From assembly GCA_037200005.1 (NCBI GenBank), contig JBBCGY010000002.1:124001-188000 (forward strand): 64,000 bases of DNA, given 5' to 3'. Position 1 is the stretch's first letter, and every line of letters begins with the position of its first letter. A program made the position numbers and the translations under genes. This document shows, piece after piece, positions 52,344 through 61,329 of this stretch. A model generated the notes under the pieces. The model was not told the DNA's origin. It was given only the letters and a program-made list of their open reading frames with translations, and did no database searches. The stretch comes from Alphaproteobacteria bacterium. GTDB lineage: Bacteria > Pseudomonadota > Alphaproteobacteria > UBA9219 > RFNS01.

Positions 52344-53072
52344 ATGTCGAAGGGCCATATAAGCTTATATTCGCTAGCGGCGGCTTCGCTGCTGACGTCG
52401 GCGACCTCTTCATTTCCATCGAAAAGCCCTGTGATGCCACCAAGCATTTCGGACAGCGACGGGCCGATCATCGAAGCAGAAATATCCCCTCCCGCCGATT
52501 CTGCAGTCGCACCGGATAATAAGCCTTCTCTTTCGCAGCAGAGCCGCGCGCCGGTCGGGACCGTGTCCTCCGGCATGAAGCGCAGCGCCAGAGCCGGGAT
52601 ACTCCCGCCTCTCCGCGCCATAAGACGCATTCAGGCCGTCAGAATCGACGCCCCGCCGGTTGCAATTGAGCAGCCGGACGTCGCGCTGGAGAAACCTGTT
52701 CCGCCGCTCAAGAATGACCTGCATGCTTTGGGGATGGATTTACATGGCGGCATGGGCATGGCCGCTCGCATGATGCTGCAGAGGCAGAACAACCAGAACA
52801 ATTCTCCGGCATGGCTCGCGAACGATCCCAGGCTGCGCAGGCCGGATGAGCCTTTTTCCTATGCGAAGCGCAGGGCTTCGTCGCCGGGGAGCGCGCGAGG
52901 CGTCAATCCCGACGCGTATGAACCGCCGTTTTATAGAGTCGATAAAAATTCCAAAGAAGTCATGCCGACAGGGACAGGAACCGGCATTCCCGTTTTTAGC
53001 AACGAGAGTATATGCGCCGGGATCAACCCCTCGTTCAGCGGCATTATCGTTAAGATGCGCCTGAATTACTGA
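52344..53072 (+). CDS. Hypothetical secreted protein
   Basis: 242 residues from MSKGHISLYSLAAASLLTSA, which looks like a signal peptide; the frame continues 28 codons upstream but that part has no secretion character. The mature part is rich in Pro, Ser and Arg, with HGGMGMAARMMLQRQNNQNN in the middle and a C-terminal strand-like NPSFSGIIVKMRLNY. The end resembles the terminal strand of an outer-membrane protein, but one strand is not enough to call a barrel. No family is known. It is divergent from ppdK. Confidence 0.6.
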   Translation: MSKGHISLYSLAAASLLTSATSSFPSKSPVMPPSISDSDGPIIEAEISPPADSAVAPDNKPSLSQQSRAPVGTVSSGMKRSARAGILPPLRAIRRIQAVRIDAPPVAIEQPDVALEKPVPPLKNDLHALGMDLHGGMGMAARMMLQRQNNQNNSPAWLANDPRLRRPDEPFSYAKRRASSPGSARGVNPDAYEPPFYRVDKNSKEVMPTGTGTGIPVFSNESICAGINPSFSGIIVKMRLNY

Positions 53073-53094
53073 ACCGTCGGGGACGGTTTGTCTT
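53072..53094. terminator. Possible terminator hairpin between convergent genes
   Basis: AACCGTC and GACGGTT (53072-53088) form a 7-base stem with a 3-base GG-G loop, followed by TGTCTT. It lies between the stop codons of the secreted protein gene and sucB. The T-run is imperfect. Confidence 0.35.
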
Positions 53095-54313
53095 ATACAT
53101 CCAGCAAAATACGTTCCGGATTTTCGATGCAATCCTTGACGCGGACGAGGAAGGTCACGGCTTCGCGGCCGTCGATGACGCGATGATCGTAGGATAGCGC
53201 GACATACATCATTGGCCGGATTTCAACCTTGCCGTTGACGGCGATGGGACGTTCCTTGGTAGCATGCATCCCCAGAATGCCGGATTGCGGCGGATTCAAA
53301 ATCGGCGTGCTCATCAGCGAGCCATAGATGCCGCCATTGGTGATGGTGAAAGTGCCGCCGGTCAGTTCGGGAATGCTCAGCTTGCCGTCGCGGGCCTTGC
53401 CGCCAAGCTCGCCGATGGTTTTTTCCACCCCCGCGAAGCTTAGCTTGTCCGCGTCGCGTACGACCGGAACCACCAGTCCTTGCGGCGTGCCGACCGCGAC
53501 GCCGATATCGTAGTAATTCTTGTAGACCAGGTCTTCGCCGTCGATTTCGGCATTGACCGCGGGCAATTCCTTGAGCGCGACGATGCATGCCTTGATGAAG
53601 AAGCTCATGAAGCCCAGCTTCACGCCGTGCTTCTTCTCGAAGCTTTCCTTATGCTGGTTGCGCAGCGCGATGACGTTGCTCATGTCGATTTCGTTGAATG
53701 TCGTGAGCATCGCGGCGGTGTTCTGCGCCTCTTTGAGGCGTTCGGCGATGCGCTGGCGCAGACGCGTCATGCGGACGCGTTCCTCAAGATCGGCGCGCGA
53801 GCGCGGCCCGGACGGCGCGGCAGGCGCTTTGGCGGCCGGAGGCGCTGCCTTCGCTGCCGGAGCGGAAGGCGGCGCATAAGCGGCGACATCCTCTTTCAGA
53901 ATGCGGCCATCGCGGCCCGTTCCCGCCACTTGCGCGGGATCGACGCCTTTTTCATCGGCCAGCTTGCGCGCGGCGGGCATGAGGACGGGAGCGGTAGGAG
54001 CCGCCGATACAGCCGGGGCAGGCGCAGCGGCGGCGGCGACAGGCGCGGGCTTGGCCGCGTCGGCTGAGGCGGACGCGCTTTCATCGATGATTCCGAGAAG
54101 CGCCCCGACGCCGACATTGCTGCCAGCCGGAGCCTTGATTTCCGTGATAACGCCTGCTTTTGCGGCATTCACTTCAAGCGTCACCTTATCGGTTTCCAGC
54201 TCGACCAGAGGTTCGTCGGCCTTTACGGCATCGCCGACATTTTTCAGCCATTTGGCGACGGTGGCTTCGGTGACGGATTCGCCCATGGTCGGAACGAGGA
54301 TTTGCGTGGTCAT
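53093..54313 (-). CDS. sucB: Dihydrolipoyl succinyltransferase (2-oxoglutarate dehydrogenase E2)
   Basis: 406 residues. The lipoyl domain has the lipoyl-Lys in [13 protein letters not shown] (about residue 43), then an Ala/Pro linker, the E3-binding domain ([30 protein letters not shown]), a second Ala/Pro linker, and the catalytic domain with [20 protein letters not shown] (His/Asp). It transfers the succinyl group to CoA. It is on the same strand as sucA but two unrelated genes stand between them; no E3 (lpd) follows in the window. Confidence 0.96.
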   Translation of the reverse strand: MTTQILVPTMGESVTEATVAKWLKNVGDAVKADEPLVELETDKVTLEVNAAKAGVITEIKAPAGSNVGVGALLGIIDESASASADAAKPAPVAAAAAPAPAVSAAPTAPVLMPAARKLADEKGVDPAQVAGTGRDGRILKEDVAAYAPPSAPAAKAAPPAAKAPAAPSGPRSRADLEERVRMTRLRQRIAERLKEAQNTAAMLTTFNEIDMSNVIALRNQHKESFEKKHGVKLGFMSFFIKACIVALKELPAVNAEIDGEDLVYKNYYDIGVAVGTPQGLVVPVVRDADKLSFAGVEKTIGELGGKARDGKLSIPELTGGTFTITNGGIYGSLMSTPILNPPQSGILGMHATKERPIAVNGKVEIRPMMYVALSYDHRVIDGREAVTFLVRVKDCIENPERILLDV

Positions 54314-54391
54314 GATGATATCTTTGGAAGGATTAAGGATCGACTCAGTCTAACAATTCCGTCGTCCGGGCGAAAGCGGGAATATTCCTTA

Positions 54392-55474
54392 TTAATCGGG
54401 GCCGGGAACATCGAGCCGCGCGGCGATTTTGCCCAAATGGCGGCTTCGCCGGTCCTCTCCCGGATGGGTGGCGAATATGATTTCTTTAGCTCTTTTGAAG
54501 GCGTGAAGGATTCCGGAGCGCTTCTTGCCTCCGCGTTCGCGGCTGATTTGGTCGTTATGCTGACGCATTTTCAGCAATGCGGAGGATAGCGACCATGGCT
54601 CTTTGCTGACCTCGCCCGCGATCCGGTCCGCCTGCCGTTCAGCGGATCTTGAAAAGCTGGCGTCGAAAAGTTTGGTGGCGCTATAGACCAGCGCCGATAC
54701 CGCCAGTGCTTTGCCCGATCCCGGTACCTTCATCATCAAACCCGTTCCGGTAGCCAAGGCCATCGATGACGGCAAAGCGACATGTTTTATATGTTTCACG
54801 AAGCGCCTTGCATCCTGCATGGTGATGAAATTGTTATTGGCCGCTCCGGCAACGAGATAAAAACCGACCGCTCCCACGCCAAGCGCAACAATCCCCTTGG
54901 AGTTGAAGAGATTGGCATAGAGATCGATCGCGGCGTTCGCGGTTGCCGTCGATCCGAGCATCACCAGGGCGGCGCGTTTGTATTCGTGCTTGGCGGCCAA
55001 ATGAGCGACTTCATGAGCTACCACGACACCCTTTTCCTTGACATTTAATACGTTCAGCAGGGAGGTCGTAATCCGGATAACGGACGGCTTTTGCTCCATG
55101 TCGATATCAGCTTCGGCGGGGCCGTTGATATCGTTATCCTCGATAATCAGGGCGGGCTTCTTTTTAACGCCTAAAGCTGTCGAGTATAAATGCCTAAACC
55201 CGGAAAGCTCGCGCTGGGTTTCAGCGAGATGATCGGAACCAGTCTTTTTTTCTTTGTCTGTCGCGGATGGAGAAGCCGACGATTCCGGCTCTTTATCGCC
55301 GAAGGGAGAGAAATAATACGACAGAACGGAAACCAGCAGCGCCGCAGTCGTTTCTATCGGCGAAGCCGCATAGACGGCGACGGCCGTCATGATGGCGGCT
55401 TGCATGCCCCCATGCGCGACCAGGCTGGCGACATCCCCGGGCGTATCGATGCGGACTGTTCGATGGCGATGCAT
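54392..55474 (-). CDS. Membrane M48-type zinc metallopeptidase
   Basis: 360 residues. The catalytic motif HEVAH is at residues 154-158 and a second acidic motif ERQAD at 278-282, the order of M48 (Ste24/HtpX-like) peptidases. Hydrophobic stretches are at about 23-55, 167-210 and 232-265. A charged stretch (SPSATDKEKKTGSDHLAE) separates the first helix from the protease. HtpX homologs degrade misfolded membrane proteins. Its place between the two sucAB genes is unusual and its target unknown. Confidence 0.83.
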   Translation of the reverse strand: MHRHRTVRIDTPGDVASLVAHGGMQAAIMTAVAVYAASPIETTAALLVSVLSYYFSPFGDKEPESSASPSATDKEKKTGSDHLAETQRELSGFRHLYSTALGVKKKPALIIEDNDINGPAEADIDMEQKPSVIRITTSLLNVLNVKEKGVVVAHEVAHLAAKHEYKRAALVMLGSTATANAAIDLYANLFNSKGIVALGVGAVGFYLVAGAANNNFITMQDARRFVKHIKHVALPSSMALATGTGLMMKVPGSGKALAVSALVYSATKLFDASFSRSAERQADRIAGEVSKEPWSLSSALLKMRQHNDQISRERGGKKRSGILHAFKRAKEIIFATHPGEDRRSRHLGKIAARLDVPGPD

Positions 55475-55522
55475 GGAGCATGCATATCACGCTCCACGGC
55501 AAAAATAATCCGGAAGTTTTGG

Positions 55523-56053
55523 TTAACCGAACTTAAATCGGTCGGGAGGCAAACGCCGCTCCAGCGGCCGAAGCGGCTCCCGCCCCGACAGTTCCGGCTG
55601 GCGCGAGCCAAGCATCATCCATGCTTGAGCGCCGAATTCTTCCGTGAGGCTCTCGGCATTTCGTGTCATTCGCCAATAGCTTCCGTCGATATAGGGCGTC
55701 GCATCATATTCCGTGCCGATTAGATTCATCCATTCGAGCTTAGGCAGGCGGCCTTGTTGCACGCCTTCGGCAATGGCGCGCACGCCATCGCGCGCGATGC
55801 CGGAATTACCCGCGAGATCGAGCCACCATAGATTTTTTATCGTCTCGCAGCCCGCGAGCGCCACGGCAAAATCGTCTTGGACAGCCAGTTGGGAAGCGTT
55901 GAGCGACTTGGTCAGCGACCAATCCACGAGGCGGAACAAGTCCTCCACCGAAACGCCCTCCGCCTTCCACAATTCCACATGGCTCGGCGCGCGGCCCGCC
56001 TTGATGATCTCATGGGCCGCAAGCAATTTGGTGTGTCTTCTTGTTTTGGCCAT
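55523..56053 (-). CDS. Small repeat protein between sucA and the M48 peptidase
   Basis: 176 residues. The middle reads like two leucine-rich repeat units: IKNLWWLDLAGNSGIARDGV and LPKLEWMNLIGTEYDATPYI. An N-terminal helix (HTKLLAAHEIIKAGRAPSHV) and a basic end (EPLRPLERRLPPDRFKFG) frame it. It begins 6 bases after sucA's stop and is probably on the same transcript. No known function. Confidence 0.68.
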   Translation of the reverse strand: MAKTRRHTKLLAAHEIIKAGRAPSHVELWKAEGVSVEDLFRLVDWSLTKSLNASQLAVQDDFAVALAGCETIKNLWWLDLAGNSGIARDGVRAIAEGVQQGRLPKLEWMNLIGTEYDATPYIDGSYWRMTRNAESLTEEFGAQAWMMLGSRQPELSGREPLRPLERRLPPDRFKFG

Positions 56054-56059
56054 AGGTTT

Positions 56060-59005
56060 CTACCCCGCCACGGCTTTTACGCCGACGGCCTTTTGCTCCA
56101 TGCCGAGCGCCGCCGCGATCAGCTCTTCCTGCTCCTTGGTATGGCGCTTGAGCGAGCCGGTGGCGGGCGCGGCTGCCGCGGGACGGCCGATATAGCCCGG
56201 ACGCTTGGTCTTGCCGCGCAATTCGGTGAGCACGGCTTCGATGCGGCGATCAACGAAAGTCCAGGCGCCCTGATTTTCCGGCTCTTCCTGGCACCAGATG
56301 ATTTCGGCGTTAAGGTAACGCGACAGTTCTTTGGCGAGCAGCTTGTGCGGGAAAGGATAGAACTGTTCGAGCCGCAGGATCGCCACATCGTCAAGGCCCT
56401 GCTTCTCCCGCGCTTCGAGCAGATCGTAATAGACCTTGCCGCTGCAGATCACGGCGCGGCGGATTTTGGCGTCGGGACGCAAATTCGCCGCCGTCTCGCC
56501 GATAACCTGCCGGAAAGCCGTGCCCGGCCCAAAATCCGCCAGTTTGGAGACGCATGACTTATGCCGAAGCAGGGATTTCGGCGTGGCGAGGATAAGCGGC
56601 TTGCGGAACTTGCGGCGTATCTGGCGGCGCAAGGCGTGGAAATAATTCGCGGGCGTCGTGCAATTCGCCACTTGGAGATTGTCTTCGGCGCATAATTGCA
56701 GGAAACGCTCGACGCGGCATGAGCTATGCTCGGGCCCCTGCCCTTCATGGCCGTGCGGCAGCAGCATCGTAATGCCCGACATGCGCAGCCATTTCGATTC
56801 CGACGAGGCGATGAACTGGTCGATGATGACCTGCGCGGTATTGACGAAATCGCCGAACTGCGCCTCCCAGCAAACCAGGGCATGAGGCTCGGCCAGCGAG
56901 AAGCCGTAATCGAACCCCAGCACCGCCGCTTCGGACAAGGGGCTGTCATGCACCTCGAACGTCGCCTGATCCGGGCGGATGTTCGACAAAGGCCGGTAGC
57001 GATTTTCATTGGTCTGATCGTAGAGAGTCGCATGGCGCTGCGAGAATGTGCCGCGCCCGACATCCTGCCCGGAAAGGCGCACGGGCGTATCTTCCGCCAG
57101 CAACGTGCCGAAAGCCAACGCCTCCGCCGTCGCCCAGTCGACGCCCTCGCCGGTTTCGATCATGGCTTTCTTGGCTTCGAGCTGCTTGGCGATCTTGGGA
57201 TTGATATTGAAATTTTCCGGGACTTTGGCCAAGGCGAGGCCGACTTCGCGCAATAATTCAGGCGCGACGCCCGTGCCGCCGTCTTCCTGGCCGGCGGCTT
57301 CGAGGCCGAGCCATTTGCCTTCGAGCCAGTCGGCCTTGTTGGGCTTATAGCCGCTGGCGGCCTGGAAATCCTGCTCCAGCTGGGCGAGGAAAGCGCGGTT
57401 GATCTCCTCGACCTCGGCCTCGGAGAAGCTGCCTTCTGCCACCAGTTTTTTGCCGTAGACTTCGCGGGTCGTCGGCTGCTGCTTGATCGCGGCATACATC
57501 AGCGGCTGGGTAAAGGCCGGCTCGTCGCCTTCGTTATGGCCGTGGCGGCGATAGCAGACCATGTCGATGACGACATCGCGATGGAATTGCTGGCGGTATT
57601 CCATCGCCCATTGCGCGCAGCGCGCCACGGCTTCGACATCGTCGCCATTGACGTGGAAAATTGGCGCCTGGATCATCTTGGCGACGTCGGTGCAATAAAC
57701 GCCGGAGCGGGCATATTGCGGGCTGGTCGTGAAGCCGACCTGGTTATTGATGACGAAATGCAGCGTGCCTCCGGTGCGATATCCCAGCAACTCGGACAGC
57801 ATCAGCGTTTCGGCGATGACCCCCTGCCCCGCGAACGCGGCGTCGCCATGGATTAATAGCGCCACGACCTGATCGCGTGCGTCGTCCGACGTTCTGTGGC
57901 TGCCGGAATATTGCTGCTGTTTGGCGCGCACCCGTCCGACGACGATGGGATCGACCCATTCCAGATGCGAAGGATTGGCGTTCATGGTCAGATGCACCAT
58001 CTTGCCGCCGAATTCGCGGTCGGTCGAGGTGCCGAGATGGTATTTCACGTCGCCGGAACCCTGGACGCTGGTCGGGGAAGACGGCGTACCCTGGAACTCC
58101 GCGAACATGGCGGTAAAAGGCTTGCGCAGGATGTTGGTGAGGACGTTCAGCCGTCCGCGATGCGCCATGCCGATCACGACTTCCTTCAGCCCCAGCGCGG
58201 CACCGCGCTCGATCATCGTCTCCAGGGCCGGAATCATGGTTTCGCCGCCTTCGAGGCCGAAACGCTTCACGCCAGTAAATTTAATTTGCAGGAATCTCTC
58301 GAATCCCTCGCCCGCCGTCAGGCGCTCCAGCAATTTCTTTTTGGCGGCCTTATCGATCCCCGCGGCTGCGCTGCCTTCGATGCGCGATTGCAGCCAGGCT
58401 TTTTCCGCCGGGCTCTGGATATGGGCGAATTCGACGCCGATCGTTCCGCAATAGGCGGTTTGCAGCACGGCCATGATCTGGCGGATGCTAGCCTTCTCCA
58501 TGCCCAGAAGCCCGTCGATGAAAATCGGGCGATCCATGTCGGCTTCGGCAAAGCCATAGGTGCGGGGGTCGAGCTCCGGCTGAGGCTCGCGTTGCATAAG
58601 GCCCAGCGGGTCAAGCGTGGCCGCCAGATGGCCGCGCACGCGATGAACATGCACGAGCCGGATGGCGCGGATGCTGTCGAGCGTTGCTTGCTTCAATTGC
58701 TCGAAGGACGGCGTGGCGGCAGTGGCAGCAGGAGTCTGCGGGGCTTTGTCCGCTTTGGCGGAAAGGGGCTTCGACGGCTTGCCGTCGTCGATGGCTCCGT
58801 TGCCGACGATCGTGGCCGTCGCGGCGGGCGCCCATGAAGCGCCCCGCATATCGTTCAGTATAGAGCGCTCGTCATCATTCAATTCGTTAAAGAACGCCGT
58901 CCAGCTTGGGTCCACCGCCGATGGATTTTGGCGATAGCGGGCATAAAGCTCGGCGACAAAACCGGCGTTCGCGCCGGTGAGGAATGAAGTTTGCGGCAGG
59001 TTCAT
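56060..59005 (-). CDS. sucA: 2-oxoglutarate dehydrogenase E1
   Basis: 981 residues, thiamine diphosphate enzyme. The N-terminal segment has GFVAELYARYRQNPSAVDPS; ThDP-site and catalytic regions follow: KRFGLEGGETMIPALE, IGMAHRGRLNVLTNILRKP, HLTMNANPSHLEWVDPIVVG, FHVNGDDVEAV, YRRHGHNEGDEPAF, and LPHGHEGQGPEHSSCRVERF. The ATG at 59005 starts the protein at MNLPQTSFLTGANAG; 19 more in-frame codons upstream look unrelated. It decarboxylates 2-oxoglutarate and feeds SucB in the TCA cycle. Confidence 0.97.
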   Translation of the reverse strand: MNLPQTSFLTGANAGFVAELYARYRQNPSAVDPSWTAFFNELNDDERSILNDMRGASWAPAATATIVGNGAIDDGKPSKPLSAKADKAPQTPAATAATPSFEQLKQATLDSIRAIRLVHVHRVRGHLAATLDPLGLMQREPQPELDPRTYGFAEADMDRPIFIDGLLGMEKASIRQIMAVLQTAYCGTIGVEFAHIQSPAEKAWLQSRIEGSAAAGIDKAAKKKLLERLTAGEGFERFLQIKFTGVKRFGLEGGETMIPALETMIERGAALGLKEVVIGMAHRGRLNVLTNILRKPFTAMFAEFQGTPSSPTSVQGSGDVKYHLGTSTDREFGGKMVHLTMNANPSHLEWVDPIVVGRVRAKQQQYSGSHRTSDDARDQVVALLIHGDAAFAGQGVIAETLMLSELLGYRTGGTLHFVINNQVGFTTSPQYARSGVYCTDVAKMIQAPIFHVNGDDVEAVARCAQWAMEYRQQFHRDVVIDMVCYRRHGHNEGDEPAFTQPLMYAAIKQQPTTREVYGKKLVAEGSFSEAEVEEINRAFLAQLEQDFQAASGYKPNKADWLEGKWLGLEAAGQEDGGTGVAPELLREVGLALAKVPENFNINPKIAKQLEAKKAMIETGEGVDWATAEALAFGTLLAEDTPVRLSGQDVGRGTFSQRHATLYDQTNENRYRPLSNIRPDQATFEVHDSPLSEAAVLGFDYGFSLAEPHALVCWEAQFGDFVNTAQVIIDQFIASSESKWLRMSGITMLLPHGHEGQGPEHSSCRVERFLQLCAEDNLQVANCTTPANYFHALRRQIRRKFRKPLILATPKSLLRHKSCVSKLADFGPGTAFRQVIGETAANLRPDAKIRRAVICSGKVYYDLLEAREKQGLDDVAILRLEQFYPFPHKLLAKELSRYLNAEIIWCQEEPENQGAWTFVDRRIEAVLTELRGKTKRPGYIGRPAAAAPATGSLKRHTKEQEELIAAALGMEQKAVGVKAVAG

Positions 59006-59210
59006 GGTTGTATCCGGTGGATTTTGACTGTTCCCAAAGGCCCATAGAAAAACCGGCCTCATGGGTCAACAAGATAGACCTTTCAGTAGATTTTGGTAGC
59101 GTTGTTTAAGGGTTAACCTGAACGGCTCCGCTACCACAGATTGTGACCTGAACGCTTGATCGAGAGTGGTTATGTTCCCTAATTCCAATAGAAACTAATT
59201 CTATGAATTT

Positions 59211-59241
59211 TTTGATATTAAAAACCCAATTATTGTTATAA
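59211..59241 (+). promoter_or_regulatory. Possible promoter of the HEAT-repeat gene
   Basis: TTGATA (59211-59216) and a perfect TATAAT (59236-59241) lie 19 bases apart in an AT-rich gap. The spacing is wide but tolerable. Confidence 0.35.
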
Positions 59242-59301
59242 TTTCTATTATTATTTCGATGAATCGTTATATCCTGCATTCGTATTTTTGAGGTCAGACC
59301 C

Positions 59302-61188
59302 ATGCAAGCTGCTGGCGGACATGTCATTTTAGACACTCTTAAAAAACGCTCGACTCGGGAACAGGTCGACCTTCTCCATGATATGAGTAAAACCGCCCTC
59401 GCTTCCGGCACTGTCGACGAAGCGTTTGTCCGGGATGTCGTCAATATCGCCAGAGATAGCGTATCAGGGAAAGGGGGTAGAGGACTTCCCCGGCTCGTGC
59501 GCATGGAGGCGCTGCGTATTTTTACGAACGTCGCGGAGGTTCGACCCGATCTCATCACGAGCGATCATGTGAATGGCATGAAAGCTATCGTTCGCAATCC
59601 TCTCGATGAGGATACCTGCATCGCAGCATATCAATGCTTGGAAGTGGTCTCCAGGAAATGCCCTCAAACCCTTAGCCCCTCGAACGGCTACGCTGCCGAA
59701 GACTTGGCGGTAGATGGCACCAACCAGCAGAAGAACATGCATATACGCCAAGCCTCCCTGCAGGTTTTGGAGAATCTCAGCGGCCTGGGCCCGGATGATG
59801 GGCGACTTCATTATCCCGTTAGCCGGTATATTGCCGCGCCGCTTATAGGCGCTGCTGTAGGGGACGCCGACAAATCCATTCGTTCGTCTGCGCTGCGAAT
59901 ACTTGGCGCCATAGGGAACAACGCTTCGCCGCGCGAGGCCGCCATGCTGGTCGATGTCGTCATGGATCATCCATGCAAGCAGCCTGAACTTTTCATGCAA
60001 GCTCTTGCAGTCACGCTGGCGAATGCCCCTCAAGCCGCCACTGAATCCATGGTTCGGGTCTTTGCCAGGCGCGCCATCAAGGAAGAAGACAGGCATGTTC
60101 GCGCCGCCGCTCGTCAGGTGCTTGGAGCCGCTCTCGAAAGACGTCCCGATCATGCTCAGATCGTTTTTGATATCGTGGAATCTGCCGCGATTTCTAGGGA
60201 CGCGGATATTCGCCTTGATGCCCAACGCGTCCTCGCGGTTATGGCCGAGAAATGCCCTTCATTCGGCACGCAGATAAGCTCACTCCTATACAAGACAATG
60301 GAAGACAAGGATTGGGAAGTCCGGGCAGCCACCCAGGAAACGGGCGCGGTCCTCGCCAAAAACCGGAAGGCCGCTGTTAACGCGACGTTGATACGGGTGG
60401 TTGCGAAAACTGCCCTTCACGATATCGACGCGGATGTTCGCCAAGCCGCGTTGAAGCATTTGACTGTGATAGCCAAGGATCGCCCGGAACAAGCCAATGA
60501 GGTTCGCAAGTATGCGCGCGCCGCGCAATCAAGCGTACGGGGTCTCTATGTAGATGCCGCCCGTGAATCCGTCGATGAAATTCTGAACTATATGGACACC
60601 GTCCACGAAGCCGCCGATGCAATCCTGCGGGGCGTTCCAGAATATTATAGTTCCCCATCTGCCGGTGCGAATGCCGCAACCGTCATGCCGGTCAGCCCTG
60701 CCGATGAAATGCCGGATTTCGCTCTTCGGGGCTCATTTGTTGCCATGGCCGCCGCGCAGCAGAAAGCCGAACCGGCTAGTGTGCCGGCGGCGCAGCCGTT
60801 CTGGGAATCTCCTCAGCAAATTCAGGAAATTGCCGATAAGGCTCCCAGAATTGTCTCACTTCCCGTGCCAGCAGCCGGTTCTGAAACGCAAAGAAACGAC
60901 AAAGAATCTGGAGCAAGCCAGCATACGACTCCTGCGTTATTAAAGGCGCGGAACATAACGGAGACTGGGACGCTTCCCGAAGTGCCGTTTGTTCTTCGGA
61001 GTTCTCTGGTTAGCCTTCTGGCCGCTTCGGAACTTCTGGTCGTGCCTCGGGAAGATGCGGTATCCGTCACGAGCGATACCGGCAAGGCGCGTCCTCATAA
61101 GCCCGTTCAACATGACAAAAACAGGCTTCATGCGCCGAGCCGCCCGGCGGGCCGCGTCAAACATAATCAAATTCTGCAAGCAGGGTAA
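59302..61188 (+). CDS. HEAT-repeat protein of unknown function
   Basis: 628 residues. From residue 10 to about 420 it is a chain of HEAT-like helix pairs, such as VRMEALRIFTNVAEVRPDLI, IRSSALRILGAIGNNASPRE, VRAAARQVLGAALERRPDHA, IRLDAQRVLAVMAEKCPSFG and VRQAALKHLTVIAKDRPEQA. A long low-complexity C-terminal part (about 430-628, Pro/Ala/Ser with Arg) ends in HNQILQAG. No enzymatic motif or signal peptide. It could be a scaffold. GAGG precedes the ATG, and the next gene, a sigma factor, is 141 bases on in the same direction. Confidence 0.82.
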   Translation: MQAAGGHVILDTLKKRSTREQVDLLHDMSKTALASGTVDEAFVRDVVNIARDSVSGKGGRGLPRLVRMEALRIFTNVAEVRPDLITSDHVNGMKAIVRNPLDEDTCIAAYQCLEVVSRKCPQTLSPSNGYAAEDLAVDGTNQQKNMHIRQASLQVLENLSGLGPDDGRLHYPVSRYIAAPLIGAAVGDADKSIRSSALRILGAIGNNASPREAAMLVDVVMDHPCKQPELFMQALAVTLANAPQAATESMVRVFARRAIKEEDRHVRAAARQVLGAALERRPDHAQIVFDIVESAAISRDADIRLDAQRVLAVMAEKCPSFGTQISSLLYKTMEDKDWEVRAATQETGAVLAKNRKAAVNATLIRVVAKTALHDIDADVRQAALKHLTVIAKDRPEQANEVRKYARAAQSSVRGLYVDAARESVDEILNYMDTVHEAADAILRGVPEYYSSPSAGANAATVMPVSPADEMPDFALRGSFVAMAAAQQKAEPASVPAAQPFWESPQQIQEIADKAPRIVSLPVPAAGSETQRNDKESGASQHTTPALLKARNITETGTLPEVPFVLRSSLVSLLAASELLVVPREDAVSVTSDTGKARPHKPVQHDKNRLHAPSRPAGRVKHNQILQAG

Positions 61189-61329
61189 TAGCCCCGCCAT
61201 TCAACGGCAACCCATGGCGGTAATCTTAGCGTGAAACTATTTCGGCATTTGCAGCCGATGCTAAAATCGGCATAATGCTCTCATTGTTGGATATTTTGTT
61301 ACTCAATATATAGCTCCAGGATCATAAAT

